Source: Legionella cincinnatiensis
GTDB lineage: Bacteria; Pseudomonadota; Gammaproteobacteria; Legionellales; Legionellaceae
Assembly: GCF_900452415.1 (NCBI RefSeq)
Contig: NZ_UGNX01000001.1
Coordinates: 3,968,001-4,032,000, forward strand
Direction of reading: 5' to 3'
Length of the DNA stretch: 64,000 bases
The notes under the pieces were generated by a model. It searched no databases. It saw nothing but the letters and a program-made list of their open reading frames with translations, and was not told the DNA's origin. Positions 49,654 through 60,200 of the stretch are shown one piece after another (within the stretch, counting starts at the first letter, position 1; every line of letters begins with the position of its first letter). A program made the position numbers and the translations under genes.

Positions 49654-51645
49654 ATGGAAGAGCAAGATGATCAATTAGACTACATTATAATGAGTGAAGA
49701 ACCTTTACCTATATGGGATTCAATCATAGATACTATTATTGAAAAGGTTCAAAATATTGCTTCATATGTTTCTAAAATATGGAAAAGTAGCTCGCAAGAA
49801 ATAGACACAAAAGAAGAAAAAGATACCGTTGCCAAATTAACCTATCCTTCAGTAAGCCATTATCTTACATTTTTAAAAGACATTACTTTATTAAAAACTA
49901 ATCCTGCTAAAAAAGCACAACTGCAATCTTATTTTATGACTTTTGTTGCAGATCTTGGTGCTCGTTCTCTTGACGAAGGTTCAGGCATAGCTTGTTTCAG
50001 TTTACCTGACTTAACGAAAGTATTTGTTCTTTCTAATCAGCAGGCAATTAAACAACTCTACGAAAAATCTAATGAGAAAAAATTTAGCCAAAAACCCTTT
50101 TTTCAACGTTTAGCGCTTATATTAGGCCCTGACAATTTAATGTCTTCTGTTTTAGGATCAGAAACCCATTCGAAAATTCGTGCATCCATTCTTTCTCGTA
50201 ATGAATCAAATAGACGGCATGTTGCCAAAATTGTTGCTGATTTTTTTAAAGAATATGAATTGGAACAAATTATTCAAAGACAATCGTTAAGTGAACTCAT
50301 GGATAAACTCTCGCGCCGAGTATTAATTGCGACTTACTTTGGGGAAAATGTGGTTCAACCTTTTGAAAAACTTTATAGTTCAACCATAACAAAAGAGTTA
50401 ATAGATTGCTTATTTAGCTTAGATCCTATTAAAAATTCAGAGGAAGAAGAGCTGTTGGCTTTAAGAGGCAAAGTATTAGGCTTAGGCTACAAACTCATCT
50501 TTTCGCAAGAAGCCATTTCAAAGCAATTAATGGTGGAACAGAGTTGGCTTAATTACTTGTTAAAGGTGCGCGTTTTAAGCAATCCAGATGCAGCTCCTGA
50601 ATTGCAAAAAATGGAAATCAACTCCACCACAAAACTAACTGCAGAACAATGCGAATCTTTGATCAAATATTCACAATTGCACTTAGATAATACGCCACTA
50701 TCTACCTTGATAAGGGATGTCATCAATGAAAGCTTGTTTATTCCTTTATTAGGTTTTGATGCGACTGCTACAGCCTTGATTACCTCTCTAAAAATCGCGC
50801 TCCAAGATAAAAGAATCCATACCATCATCAAACAAGAAATTCAGCAAAAAATGTTAGCAGGAGAGGCGTTCGAATTGCATTCTCCTTGGGATGTGGTTAA
50901 AAAAGAAGATGCTTTATCTTATACTGAGGCTGTTTTACTGGAAGCGTTACGATTATCCCCTCCCGCTCCTATGGTGCCCGAAATAATTAATGAGGCGATC
51001 ACTCTTAGTATTGATGATTTTTCTTTCACTTTACCGGCGGGCGCCTTAGTGTTTATACCTATGCAAAGTTTGCACACCCATGAGAAACATTTCCCAGACA
51101 TTGTTCTTTCTGAAGAGGGACAAAAAGCTGTTGGTAAAAAATTAATTACTGCAAATGACATCTTCCCTGAACGATGGGGACCTAAACAAAGGAATAAAGA
51201 AATTTATAATGCCAATTTTTTTTCCGAAAGCCCAGACTCTTATAAGCCTGGAGCATTGCAAAAAGAAGGTAGATTTCTTACCTTCAAAACCGGAGCAAGA
51301 CGCTGCCCAGGTCTTCGAATTGCACTGACGGAATTACTTTCTTTATTTCGTATCTTGGCAACCTACAAAATTGAACTCATTGGAGAAGAAAATTTGCAGT
51401 TATCATTCAATTATGAAACTCCTTTACAGAGAAATGGTGGGATGGGTTTAGTGAAAATTACGCCTAAAAAAACATTAACTACACCAGCAAACATTCCCTC
51501 TAAAGAGGAGCAAAGTACTCTTTCACGAAGTGGTGTCCATTTCTTTTCTCAGGCACAAACCTCTGACATGCAAGACCTTAGTAAAAGAGAACCTCTATCA
51601 GAAAATTCAAATTTTTTGAAAATGGCAGGAAATGTATCGGTTTAA
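49654..51645 (+). CDS. Cytochrome P450 with N- and C-terminal extensions
   Basis: A 663-aa P450. The heme loop FKTGARRCPG fits FxxGxRxCxG (Cys551 ligand), ExxR is EALR (430-433), and the I-helix reads PLLGFDATATAL in place of the usual [AG]GxDT. A normal P450 would have 400-500 residues; here about 100 acidic N-terminal residues precede the fold and about 60 Ser/Thr/Glu-rich residues follow it. There is no signal peptide or N-terminal membrane anchor. No ferredoxin or reductase gene is adjacent. GAGGAC precedes the ATG. The substrate is unknown. The tails could be translocation or localisation signals of an effector, which is inference. Confidence 0.92.
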   Translation: MEEQDDQLDYIIMSEEPLPIWDSIIDTIIEKVQNIASYVSKIWKSSSQEIDTKEEKDTVAKLTYPSVSHYLTFLKDITLLKTNPAKKAQLQSYFMTFVADLGARSLDEGSGIACFSLPDLTKVFVLSNQQAIKQLYEKSNEKKFSQKPFFQRLALILGPDNLMSSVLGSETHSKIRASILSRNESNRRHVAKIVADFFKEYELEQIIQRQSLSELMDKLSRRVLIATYFGENVVQPFEKLYSSTITKELIDCLFSLDPIKNSEEEELLALRGKVLGLGYKLIFSQEAISKQLMVEQSWLNYLLKVRVLSNPDAAPELQKMEINSTTKLTAEQCESLIKYSQLHLDNTPLSTLIRDVINESLFIPLLGFDATATALITSLKIALQDKRIHTIIKQEIQQKMLAGEAFELHSPWDVVKKEDALSYTEAVLLEALRLSPPAPMVPEIINEAITLSIDDFSFTLPAGALVFIPMQSLHTHEKHFPDIVLSEEGQKAVGKKLITANDIFPERWGPKQRNKEIYNANFFSESPDSYKPGALQKEGRFLTFKTGARRCPGLRIALTELLSLFRILATYKIELIGEENLQLSFNYETPLQRNGGMGLVKITPKKTLTTPANIPSKEEQSTLSRSGVHFFSQAQTSDMQDLSKREPLSENSNFLKMAGNVSV

Positions 51646-51667
51646 CTGGATGTTCATTTTTGCTGTT

Positions 51668-53206
51668 TTAAACTTTAGATTCTTTAAGATATCTAGAAAG
51701 AATTAAATACACACCATTAGTCCATCCAAATCCAATCTCATTACTCGTATAACTGTATTTAATTTTATTATCGGTCTGAGTACTTATGATATTAACATCG
51801 TATTTTTCAAATATTGCATGATCCTTTTGGAATCCTCTATTTATTGTATTAATAAATTTAGTAGCTACTTCTATAGCAAATTGATTATAACCATATTTAT
51901 CAAGTCCAAATACAGCAAAATATTGCATAGGAGCCCAGCCAAATGGAGCATCCCATTGTAATCCAGAATAATTCGTGCTAGTTACAATGCCTCCTTTCAT
52001 GAGTAAATCGGGTAAATGCTTTACTACAGCTGCGGCTTGTTCTTTAGAGGCGATTCCAGCCCATAAGGGATAAAAAGTTGTGGCAAATGGATAATATTTT
52101 CGCTCTTGCTTTTTAAAATTGTAATCTAAATAATAACCTGTGGCTTCATCCCATAAATAGAAATTTATATTATTTGCACGAATTTTTGCTCGTTTCTGCC
52201 ATTTATTTGCTGCATTATTATTGCCTAATATTTCATATATTCTTTGTATATCGCATTCCATTTGATACAACAAAACATTTAAATCTACCGGAGCATAATC
52301 TAAAATAGCAGCACCAAAAGGCCCATATTTTGCTGTAATATCAAAACCAGACTCTCTAATTGTTCGATCTGCAATATAAAAATAGTTTGTTAACTGATTT
52401 TTTTTGTTATCATAGAAAAGAGTCTTATCATAATCAGTGACAGAGTGTGTATTAAAATAATTTACTACTTTTCTATAATACAGTGGTGACTCTTCAGGGG
52501 TTTGCCCCTCTCCACTGGAGTAATATCGGGACAAACCAATATTAGGAATCGCATGTGGTGGGGATGTCCAAAACTGATAAAGTTTCTCAATCGCTGGCAA
52601 TGTGGATTTTAACCACATATTATTTGGAACTTTATTATAATAAGCTAATATCATTTCTGTGAGTAATGGAGGCTGGGTTCTTCCTAAATAATAGGTACGA
52701 TTGGCATTTAAAATCATTCCATAATTTATTACTTCATAAATTAAATTGTCTACCATATTTTTGGCAAGATTAAATCGCTTATTTTCTAGTAGTCCCAATT
52801 CAATGAAAAAGCTATCCCAAGCATACATTTCATTAAATCGACCTCCAGGTACCACATAAGGATAGGGCAAATAAAGCAAACCATGCCTCATGATCGATGT
52901 ACGATCCTGGGGTAAATATTCAAACTTAACTTGGCTTGCTATTTTTATATTTTTTGATTTGACTTTTTTGAGGTTTTCACCTTGAGGTAAATAAACTATA
53001 AATTCGCTTACTGATAATTTAGGATCGAAACTAGATTGAAGCCAATCCTCTCTTACTAATAAATCCCAACTTTTATCAATGTATTGAGTAACTTTTAAAT
53101 CAATATCATCTCTTGTACTCGAAAATGCATTTTTAAATAATACAAGGAATATAAATAAATAATAAACGTATGGGCTTTTATAAATTTTACGCAAGTTAAT
53201 ATCCAT
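51668..53206 (-). CDS. Periplasmic trehalase (GH37)
   Basis: A 512-aa trehalase with an N-terminal hydrophobic signal (YVYYLFIFLVLFKNAFS). Both family signatures are present: PGGRFNEMYAWDSFFIELGLL and QWDAPFGWAPMQYFAVFGL. The catalytic acid is expected in APVDLNVLLYQME, and the base in SNEIGFGWTNGVY. It hydrolyses alpha,alpha-trehalose to two glucose, probably in the periplasm or outside the cell. It is convergent with the P450 gene, 22 bp apart, and no trehalose transport genes lie nearby. Confidence 0.93.
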   Translation of the reverse strand: MDINLRKIYKSPYVYYLFIFLVLFKNAFSSTRDDIDLKVTQYIDKSWDLLVREDWLQSSFDPKLSVSEFIVYLPQGENLKKVKSKNIKIASQVKFEYLPQDRTSIMRHGLLYLPYPYVVPGGRFNEMYAWDSFFIELGLLENKRFNLAKNMVDNLIYEVINYGMILNANRTYYLGRTQPPLLTEMILAYYNKVPNNMWLKSTLPAIEKLYQFWTSPPHAIPNIGLSRYYSSGEGQTPEESPLYYRKVVNYFNTHSVTDYDKTLFYDNKKNQLTNYFYIADRTIRESGFDITAKYGPFGAAILDYAPVDLNVLLYQMECDIQRIYEILGNNNAANKWQKRAKIRANNINFYLWDEATGYYLDYNFKKQERKYYPFATTFYPLWAGIASKEQAAAVVKHLPDLLMKGGIVTSTNYSGLQWDAPFGWAPMQYFAVFGLDKYGYNQFAIEVATKFINTINRGFQKDHAIFEKYDVNIISTQTDNKIKYSYTSNEIGFGWTNGVYLILSRYLKESKV

Positions 53207-53516
53207 TATTCGATTAAATAAAAGTAGAACTTACAAGCAAGTAGCGTTTAAGTTTTATTATTTATGGAGCAATTGACTCATGAATGCAAAAAGCAAATTT
53301 GCAACCAGCTTGAAGCTAAAAATTTTTGTTAACTACGCGTTAATGAAGTATTTAAGCGATTAATCATAGTTAAAATTCCTTATTAGCATCCCTTACCAAA
53401 AGCGGAGTATTCAACCTAATGATCATAGTATACTATTTAATATTGATTGTTAAATCAATGAACCAATTTGTTCGCCCATTCGATACCATTCATCATATCT
53501 CAGGAAATCACCTTAT
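53207..53516. other. Intergenic region upstream of the trehalase gene
   Basis: No gene in 310 bp. A perfect 7-bp hairpin ATTGATT-GTTA-AATCAAT (53442-53459) lies 58 bp past the membrane orphan's stop and could end its transcript, though without a strong U-tract. Confidence 0.4.
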
Positions 53517-54404
53517 TTAATTAGCTTCTAATCCAAATCTCGCCTTAATAGTTGAACTATCATCAGGAAAAATGGTTCTACGATATTCTTCTTTAAATTT
53601 ATTAGAGAGGCCAGAGGAGTGTTGCTCTTCTGTCTGTTGATTACTTTCTTGATTATTTTGACTCACCTGATTTAGTCGATTTGATAGAATATCTTCTCCA
53701 AGTTTGTTCGCTCGGACTTCCAGCTCCTTATATTCATTGTCGCTCAAGGAATGATCATTTATTAACTGTTTATTCATTTCACTCCATCTCTTTATTTTCT
53801 CTTTCTTTTGTTGCACTTGTGCTAAAAAATCACCCGAATCTGTTGCAGGAGCAACCGAACTTAATGGCGAAGGATTTTTGATATCACCCTTATGTTGAGA
53901 CAAAGTTTCCGCGATACTCTTTAAAGATTGCGGGGAAAGATCGGGTTGAGGTATTGGATTGGCTTGTGGATTACCTGGCGATTTATATATGGGTTCCCAT
54001 GCTTTTATTATACTATTTATTATATTAGAACCAGCAGTAAAGAGTCCTCCACCAGCAATAAAACCGCCAACTGCGAATACAGCAGCAACTAAGCCAACTT
54101 GGGCTATTAAATTGGCGCCAGCTAGAGCCCCTAGAGTAAGGCCATAGACCCCGAAACCCAGAACAGCAGATGCAACAGCAGGCCAAGCAAAAAAGGCAAC
54201 TACGCCTAAAACAGCAGTAGCCAACACAGCAGCACTTATAGCCATGATCGCTCTTTTATGTTTTTTGATAAAAGATTCTTTCGGTTTTGGTATCTCCAAT
54301 ATAAGCTCTTGGGGATATATCTCCTGAATAACTGGTGAACCTAATGCTGGCGGTGATGTAACTTTATTTATGTTTTTGTTTTGTTTTGAGTCGTGAATTG
54401 GCAT
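53517..54404 (-). CDS. Membrane orphan with hydrophobic hairpins, candidate effector
   Basis: A 295-aa protein. After a polar N-terminus of about 50 residues come three closely spaced Ala/Gly-rich hydrophobic segments (about residues 52-75, 80-100 and 103-125). A Pro-rich linker and a charged, coiled-coil-like C-terminal half follow (QKKEKIKRWSEMNKQL, NQESNQQTEEQHSSG). There is no signal peptide. This architecture, with cytosolic ends around membrane hairpins and a polar C-terminal tail, is common among Legionella effectors that insert into host membranes, but no known family is recognised. Confidence 0.7.
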   Translation of the reverse strand: MPIHDSKQNKNINKVTSPPALGSPVIQEIYPQELILEIPKPKESFIKKHKRAIMAISAAVLATAVLGVVAFFAWPAVASAVLGFGVYGLTLGALAGANLIAQVGLVAAVFAVGGFIAGGGLFTAGSNIINSIIKAWEPIYKSPGNPQANPIPQPDLSPQSLKSIAETLSQHKGDIKNPSPLSSVAPATDSGDFLAQVQQKKEKIKRWSEMNKQLINDHSLSDNEYKELEVRANKLGEDILSNRLNQVSQNNQESNQQTEEQHSSGLSNKFKEEYRRTIFPDDSSTIKARFGLEAN

Positions 54405-54820
54405 ATTTTACTCCAAATCTTATACAAATTATTTAATAGTTTGAGGCTAAGGATACTGAGTATTCCTTTATCATTTCTTAATGTTGGTATTTAAGACTTT
54501 CTTTTCACCAACAAGTGGTTAATATAAAATCATTTATCTTGAAAAATAACCAATCAATTAATTTTATGTGTCATATCAACCATTTTAATATTTTATTATT
54601 TTCAATAAATTGAATACTGATTTCTATTTTAGAGCTCATCAAAATGAATTAATATTTGTCAGTGGAAGTTATACCGCAAACCTAAAAGGTAGAGAGAAAA
54701 AATTACTCCCATTCCGAGTAATTCTTAGAGAAAGGGAGAATTTAAATGTATCGCTTAGATCTTAGAACAAGACTATTCGTCGTCGGGAACTGAATTGTCG
54801 AGAGACTCTGGAACGCAGTA
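54405..54820. other. Intergenic region downstream of the sensor kinase
   Basis: No convincing gene in 416 bp of very AT-rich DNA. It contains the terminator at 54696-54723 and, near 54405-54480, the promoter side of the membrane orphan gene. A 15-codon ORF at 54746 with a strong AAAGGGAG site on the plus strand is too short to call. Confidence 0.5.
54696..54723 (-). terminator. Rho-independent terminator of the NRPS-PKS/sensor kinase unit
   Basis: On the minus strand AATTACTC-GGAATGG-GAGTAATT forms an 8-bp perfect stem with a 7-nt loop, followed by TTTTC (six consecutive Ts including the stem end). It lies about 98 bp after the kinase stop. Confidence 0.7.
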
Positions 54821-57202
54821 TTATTTAACTACTATGTTCGTATACTTATTTAACCATCGAGTGACTTCTTCAACCGTTTGCTGATTCACTTCAATTACCT
54901 GATGATAAAGTTTATCCCGCATCGATTGATTTCCCGCTTTCGAGTATTGTTCTAGATATTGACAGGCTAAAAACATACGTCTAGTTCCTATACAGGCAAC
55001 CCCTCCTTTTATTTTATGCGTCAAGTGATCAATTTGACTCCAATCCTGCTCCAGGTAAGCCTTCTTCATGTTTTGGATGTCTTGTTGTATGGTTGGGGAA
55101 GTAAATTCTTTCAATAACTGAAACAATAATGAGACGTCATTAATGTATTTCATTCCTTCTTGCGTATCAAAAAGAGAAACTGAATCTAAGGAGAGTAATT
55201 CTTCAGATACAGGAACGGAAATAGAGGGTTGTGAACTTTGGTTTACCGTAATCACGCTAGATACTTGCTTATCCAAATGACACTGCTTCACCATCTCTTT
55301 TAGCATCTGAATATTGATGGGCTTTCTAAATACCTCATTCATTCCTGCATGAATACATTCAACTCGCGCTGTTTCTAGTGCATGGCCTGTTAAACCCACA
55401 ATGGCAACCGCAGGAACATTATTTATTTTTTCCCAATGCCGAATGTGTCTTACTAATTCGATTCCGGATATTTCCGAAAGACCAATATCCGTAATAATGA
55501 GATCGAAACGAGTGGATTTAATGCATTCCAAAGCCTCATTAGCATCCATAGCTGAGGTGAATCGATATCCTTCACTAGCAACAAATGATTCTAAAACTTT
55601 TAAAGCAATAGGGTTGTCTTCGACTAATAACACGTGAAGAGAACTCCCATCAATTTGGTTCACATACGACTCATTGCTTTTTTCGTTGGGTATTAAATTT
55701 TCTTTAAATCCAATACGGCAATTTAAATCAAAAGAAATAGTAGTTCCCTCTCCTTCCTTACTTTCTAAAGTAAGATGGCCGCCTAATAAAGTAACGTACG
55801 ATTGAACAATATGAAGACCTAGACCGTATCCCATTTGATTTCCTTCATAAGAAGGATTAACACGAAAAAATTGCTCGAACACTTTATCTTTTTGCATTTC
55901 AGGAATGCCAATCCCCGTATCTGAAACACTAAAATGCAACAGCGTATGAAAAGCAGTAAAAGATAATGGCTTGATTGTAAGCGTAATACCTCCAGCTTGA
56001 GTAAATTTTACTGCGTTTCCCAAAAGATTTAATAAAATGTGATGGATTTTTTTTCTATCACTAACAATAAATTGAGGCACATTAGAATCAATAGTGCAGG
56101 TGAAGGTTAAATTTTTTGTTACAATTGTTGGAGCTTCCAGTTTTATTAAATCATCAATGCATTGACGTAATTCAAAAGTTTCTTCATGGATGTCCATTTC
56201 ATTGGCACTGCCCGCGCGCACATCCTCTAATATCTCATTAAGCATCGTTAAAAGTTGATTGCCACTTTCATACAATAAGTGCGCCTCTTCCTTATGCACA
56301 GGATTGGTTAAATTCTTTTCCAATATCTCAGAAAGACCAATTACCCCTGTGAGCGGCGTACGGATATCATGGCTCATATTGGCAATGAATTCAGTTTTAG
56401 CAATTTCTGCTTGCTTTTCCTTGGTAATATCAATCGTGATACCTAATACACCAATCGTAGAGCCATTTTCGCTGGTAATAGGTACTTTACTCACTAGAGT
56501 ATGAAAGATTTCTCCATTATGGCGCACCAAAATTTGCGGCAGTTTCAAAACAGGTTTTCCATGTTGTAATATTTCCTTATCGACTTCACGATAACTTTCA
56601 GCAATTACCTTATCTGAAAATAAATCGAAATCAGTCTTTCCAATGATATCATCGGAGGATTTTAGGCTAAAAAACTCAGCAGCCATTTCATTACAACCAA
56701 CGTATTCTAGATCTTTATTTTTCCAATAGACATAACAGGGGATTCGATTGATCATGCTCGACAAAAAATGGCGAATTTCATCCACATACTGATTCACGGG
56801 AAGATGTTTTTCAAAAACATGTCCCGTCATTTTTTCTATTTCATGTTCTAAAGTGATGTAGGTATCATCGACCTCTGAAATATCCTTATCGAGTAAAAAC
56901 CAATGTGTTTTATTGTCTATAATGACTCTTACTTTACTCCATACTCGATAATATTTATTAATAATCATGATCTTGGGGCAAATGAGATTCATATTTTTAT
57001 CTAAAATGGGCGGAAGCCTTGCTTCTTCCCAAACGGATAGAAAGGGCTTTCCTATCCAAGAAGATGCTTTAATATTTAATATTTTTTTAGCGCAACGATT
57101 AACCAAAACTACATTCATGAACCGATCAATGACGATTAAGGAACATGAGGCAATGTCATAGGCTTTAGCCATCACAGGCAGTTCTTCTTGGGTTATTCTC
57201 AT
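54821..57202 (-). CDS. Hybrid sensor histidine kinase (PAS-PAS-HisKA-HATPase-REC-Hpt)
   Basis: A 793-aa cytoplasmic phosphorelay kinase without membrane segments. Two PAS domains (about 10-110 and 140-265) precede HisKA with FIANMSHDIRTPLTG (His278). The ATPase domain has LLNLLGNAVKF, DTGIGIP and GYGLGLHIV. The receiver domain (about 528-645) has phosphoacceptor Asp572 in LIITDIGL. The C-terminal Hpt domain carries His729 in LTHKIKGG. It resembles ArcB/BarA-type relays and would pass phosphate to a separate response regulator, not seen here. It begins 37 bp after the NRPS-PKS stop on the same strand, so the two are probably co-transcribed. Confidence 0.92.
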   Translation of the reverse strand: MRITQEELPVMAKAYDIASCSLIVIDRFMNVVLVNRCAKKILNIKASSWIGKPFLSVWEEARLPPILDKNMNLICPKIMIINKYYRVWSKVRVIIDNKTHWFLLDKDISEVDDTYITLEHEIEKMTGHVFEKHLPVNQYVDEIRHFLSSMINRIPCYVYWKNKDLEYVGCNEMAAEFFSLKSSDDIIGKTDFDLFSDKVIAESYREVDKEILQHGKPVLKLPQILVRHNGEIFHTLVSKVPITSENGSTIGVLGITIDITKEKQAEIAKTEFIANMSHDIRTPLTGVIGLSEILEKNLTNPVHKEEAHLLYESGNQLLTMLNEILEDVRAGSANEMDIHEETFELRQCIDDLIKLEAPTIVTKNLTFTCTIDSNVPQFIVSDRKKIHHILLNLLGNAVKFTQAGGITLTIKPLSFTAFHTLLHFSVSDTGIGIPEMQKDKVFEQFFRVNPSYEGNQMGYGLGLHIVQSYVTLLGGHLTLESKEGEGTTISFDLNCRIGFKENLIPNEKSNESYVNQIDGSSLHVLLVEDNPIALKVLESFVASEGYRFTSAMDANEALECIKSTRFDLIITDIGLSEISGIELVRHIRHWEKINNVPAVAIVGLTGHALETARVECIHAGMNEVFRKPINIQMLKEMVKQCHLDKQVSSVITVNQSSQPSISVPVSEELLSLDSVSLFDTQEGMKYINDVSLLFQLLKEFTSPTIQQDIQNMKKAYLEQDWSQIDHLTHKIKGGVACIGTRRMFLACQYLEQYSKAGNQSMRDKLYHQVIEVNQQTVEEVTRWLNKYTNIVVK

Positions 57203-57239
57203 AAATTAGTTATTTTCATGATTAAAAATTTGTATCCTT

Positions 57240-60200
57240 TCATTGATAAAAATCGTTTTTTTGCAGAAATTCAGCAATCATTTTGCTATTTTCTTCATTC
57301 ATAATCGTGTCATGATTCGCATCAATAGTCTGACACATAATATTTCCTTTATTAAATTTAGCCCACCCATTATAAGGATCATCAATCTCTTGATAGCCTT
57401 CGTTCAATTCCTTAGCTTTAAACAGTATCATATCCTGGCTTGTCATTGTTGGTTGATGCTCTAATAACAACCGCATCCGTTCTGCAGCCAAATCAGCAAG
57501 CGCTTTAGTTTTTTTATCGTCCATTGAGAAAAGGTGTTCTATAGAATAACTGTCCTCACGCTGCCTCGGTGAAAATACAGACCAGCTTTCAATTAAAGCT
57601 AATAAACCTATTTTATGGTGTTGTTTTCGTAAAAGGTAGGCTATTTCATAAACCATTGTCCCACCAAAAGAGTAACCAACAAGATAATAAGGCCCTTTAG
57701 GTTGAATCTGTAAAATCGCATCAACATACTGCTTGGCCATAGACTCAATACTGTCATACAACATTTTTCCAACGGAAATGCTTGGATCTTGTATGCCGTA
57801 AATCGATGCAGATTTCCATAAGGATGCTATTTCATTAAAACAATAAACCAAGCCGCTCACGGGATGACAAAAGAATAGTTTAGGTTTTACCTCATCAATT
57901 TCATTTAAAGGCACAATAATATCAATAGATTGTTTCTGACTTTCGCTAATCAATTGACGCAATAAAGCGATAGTAGGTGCTTTGTACATATGTTGTATCG
58001 ATAAAGAACAATCGAACATCGCATTAATTTTTTCAATCAATGTCATCGCCTTTAATGAATGACCACCTAAAGCAAAAAAATTATCTTCTCTACCTATGGA
58101 GTCTATGTGTAAACACTCCTGCCAAAGTTTGGCAAGCTGTTTTTCCAATTCGTCCTGAGGCTCTAAATAAGTATTTTTAATGTTCAAATGCTCCCGTGAT
58201 ATTCTGTTTTTTACCTCCTCATTCTCATTCACAGGATTTGCCAAAAGTTCTTGGTATCGAGCAAGCTCATAATTAGAAATGATAAGATGTCTATATGAAG
58301 TGGACAATGCGTTTAAAAATAAAGATTGGCCTTCTTTAGAACTGATGTCATTGCCCAGATTAAACAAATTTAAAGCATCAGTTTTCGATAAACACACACT
58401 CATACCCACATCACGCCAAGTATTCCAATTGAGACTTAAGGTAAATTTTGAATGAAACAAATTCGATTGCGCCATAACATCCAGGCTCGCATTAGCAGCG
58501 CTATAGTCTATCTGGCCTTTCGCTCCCACTATAGCTGCGATGGAGGACATCAATACCACAAAATCAAGTATCGGTAGGTTTTGAGTTGCGTTGGCAAGAT
58601 AATAAGCCCCATAAATTTTAGGGGAGAGTACCTGATGCGCTTTATCAGGAGTCTTTAAGTGAATAATCCCTTCTCCTGCGATACCTGCCGCATGAATGAG
58701 TCCATTTAGTTTTCCATAGTTTAGAAAAATCCAATGGAACAATTGAGATACATCCTGTTCATTAGTTACATCACAAGGATACAGATTTATTGAAGCACCT
58801 AAGCTTTGGATGTATTTTAATTGGCTTATGGTGTCATATTCTTGATGGTTTTTGTCCTCTAAAATCTGGGCCCATTGTTCTTGGGGGGGATAGGACTTTC
58901 TAGAACTTAAAATGAGAACTGGTTGATGTACCTGGCTTGCTATCGCCTCACTTAATGCCAGACCTATTCCTCCAAAACCCCCAGTGATAAGATAAATGCC
59001 CTTATCAGAAAGTCGCGATTTTAAGGAATTATTTTCAATGGCTACGTAGGCAGGAAACCAACGATAATTATTGCGGTATGCAATAAGAATATCCTTGGTT
59101 TCACTGATGGTGAGCGCGGCGAGGATATCCGCAAGTATCGATGTTAAATCAACTCCTTTTACCTCTCGCATAATATCAACCACAAGACAACGAATTAAAG
59201 GATGTTCTAAGGGTACTACATGACAAAAACTCGATAGAGTTGCATTAACGGGAGATAAACGCTCTGTTCCTAAAATAGGTTGCGTTCCATGCGTCATGAT
59301 ACAACAGCTCAATTCAGTCTGAGCTCCAATGACCTCAACATAGGCTTGGATCACATACAAGAGACTATAAAACCCCTTATCGAAACACACATCAATAGCG
59401 GTGCCCTCTTGTACTTCTTCTTCAACTCCATCAAGTGACCAACAATGAACAAATTTTGGGTGATTTAATGCCTCCCTTAAGCACTTAAAACAGTCAATAT
59501 AGTGCTCTTTCAGCACAGGATTAATAGTAAAATGGGTTTGAGAATGAATAATAAAGGCATCACCCGCTTCAATAATAATAGGTCGTACGTTATAGAAACT
59601 CAAAACGTTGATAAGCTGTTGCCCTATATCTCTGGTGTCTTTAAAAATCACCCATTGGTAATCGCCTAGCGTGATATGATTCACTTCACTCAAAGCCTCA
59701 CGTGTCCAAACAGGACTATATAGCTTTGTCTGTCTATTAAGCTTTAAAGAGCTTTCATCTGGATGTATCCAATAGCGTTGCCTTTGAAATGCGTAAGTAG
59801 GTAAGGCAATACTCTTTCGCACCGAAGATTCATGCAAAGGCTCTAAAAGAACAGGAACCCCTTTTGTCCACAATTGTCCAAGGGTAGTAAGAAATTGAGT
59901 CAGATCAGATACAGGCTTATAATGACTTGGAAGAGTGGACGTTACAAAGACATGCTTCGATGACATAGTATTGACAAACCCGCATAAAGATTGGCCTAAA
60001 CCTACCTCCACAAAAAGTGGATGCTCATCTTGTAAGAGAAGATGAACTCCTTGAGCAAACTGAACTGTATACCGTAAGTGGCGGTACCAATAATCAGGAC
60101 TCATCGCGTCTTCAGCAGAAAGCCAATCCCCGGTGACATTCGATACTATAGGTATCGTTGGAGGTGAGAGTGTGATATTAGAAAAGAGTTCTTTAAATGG

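Noticed and set aside
54746..54793. 15-codon ORF with a strong AAAGGGAG site on the plus strand
   Set aside because: It is too short to support as a gene and lies antisense in the leader of the terminator downstream of the sensor kinase. Noted only as a possible leader peptide.
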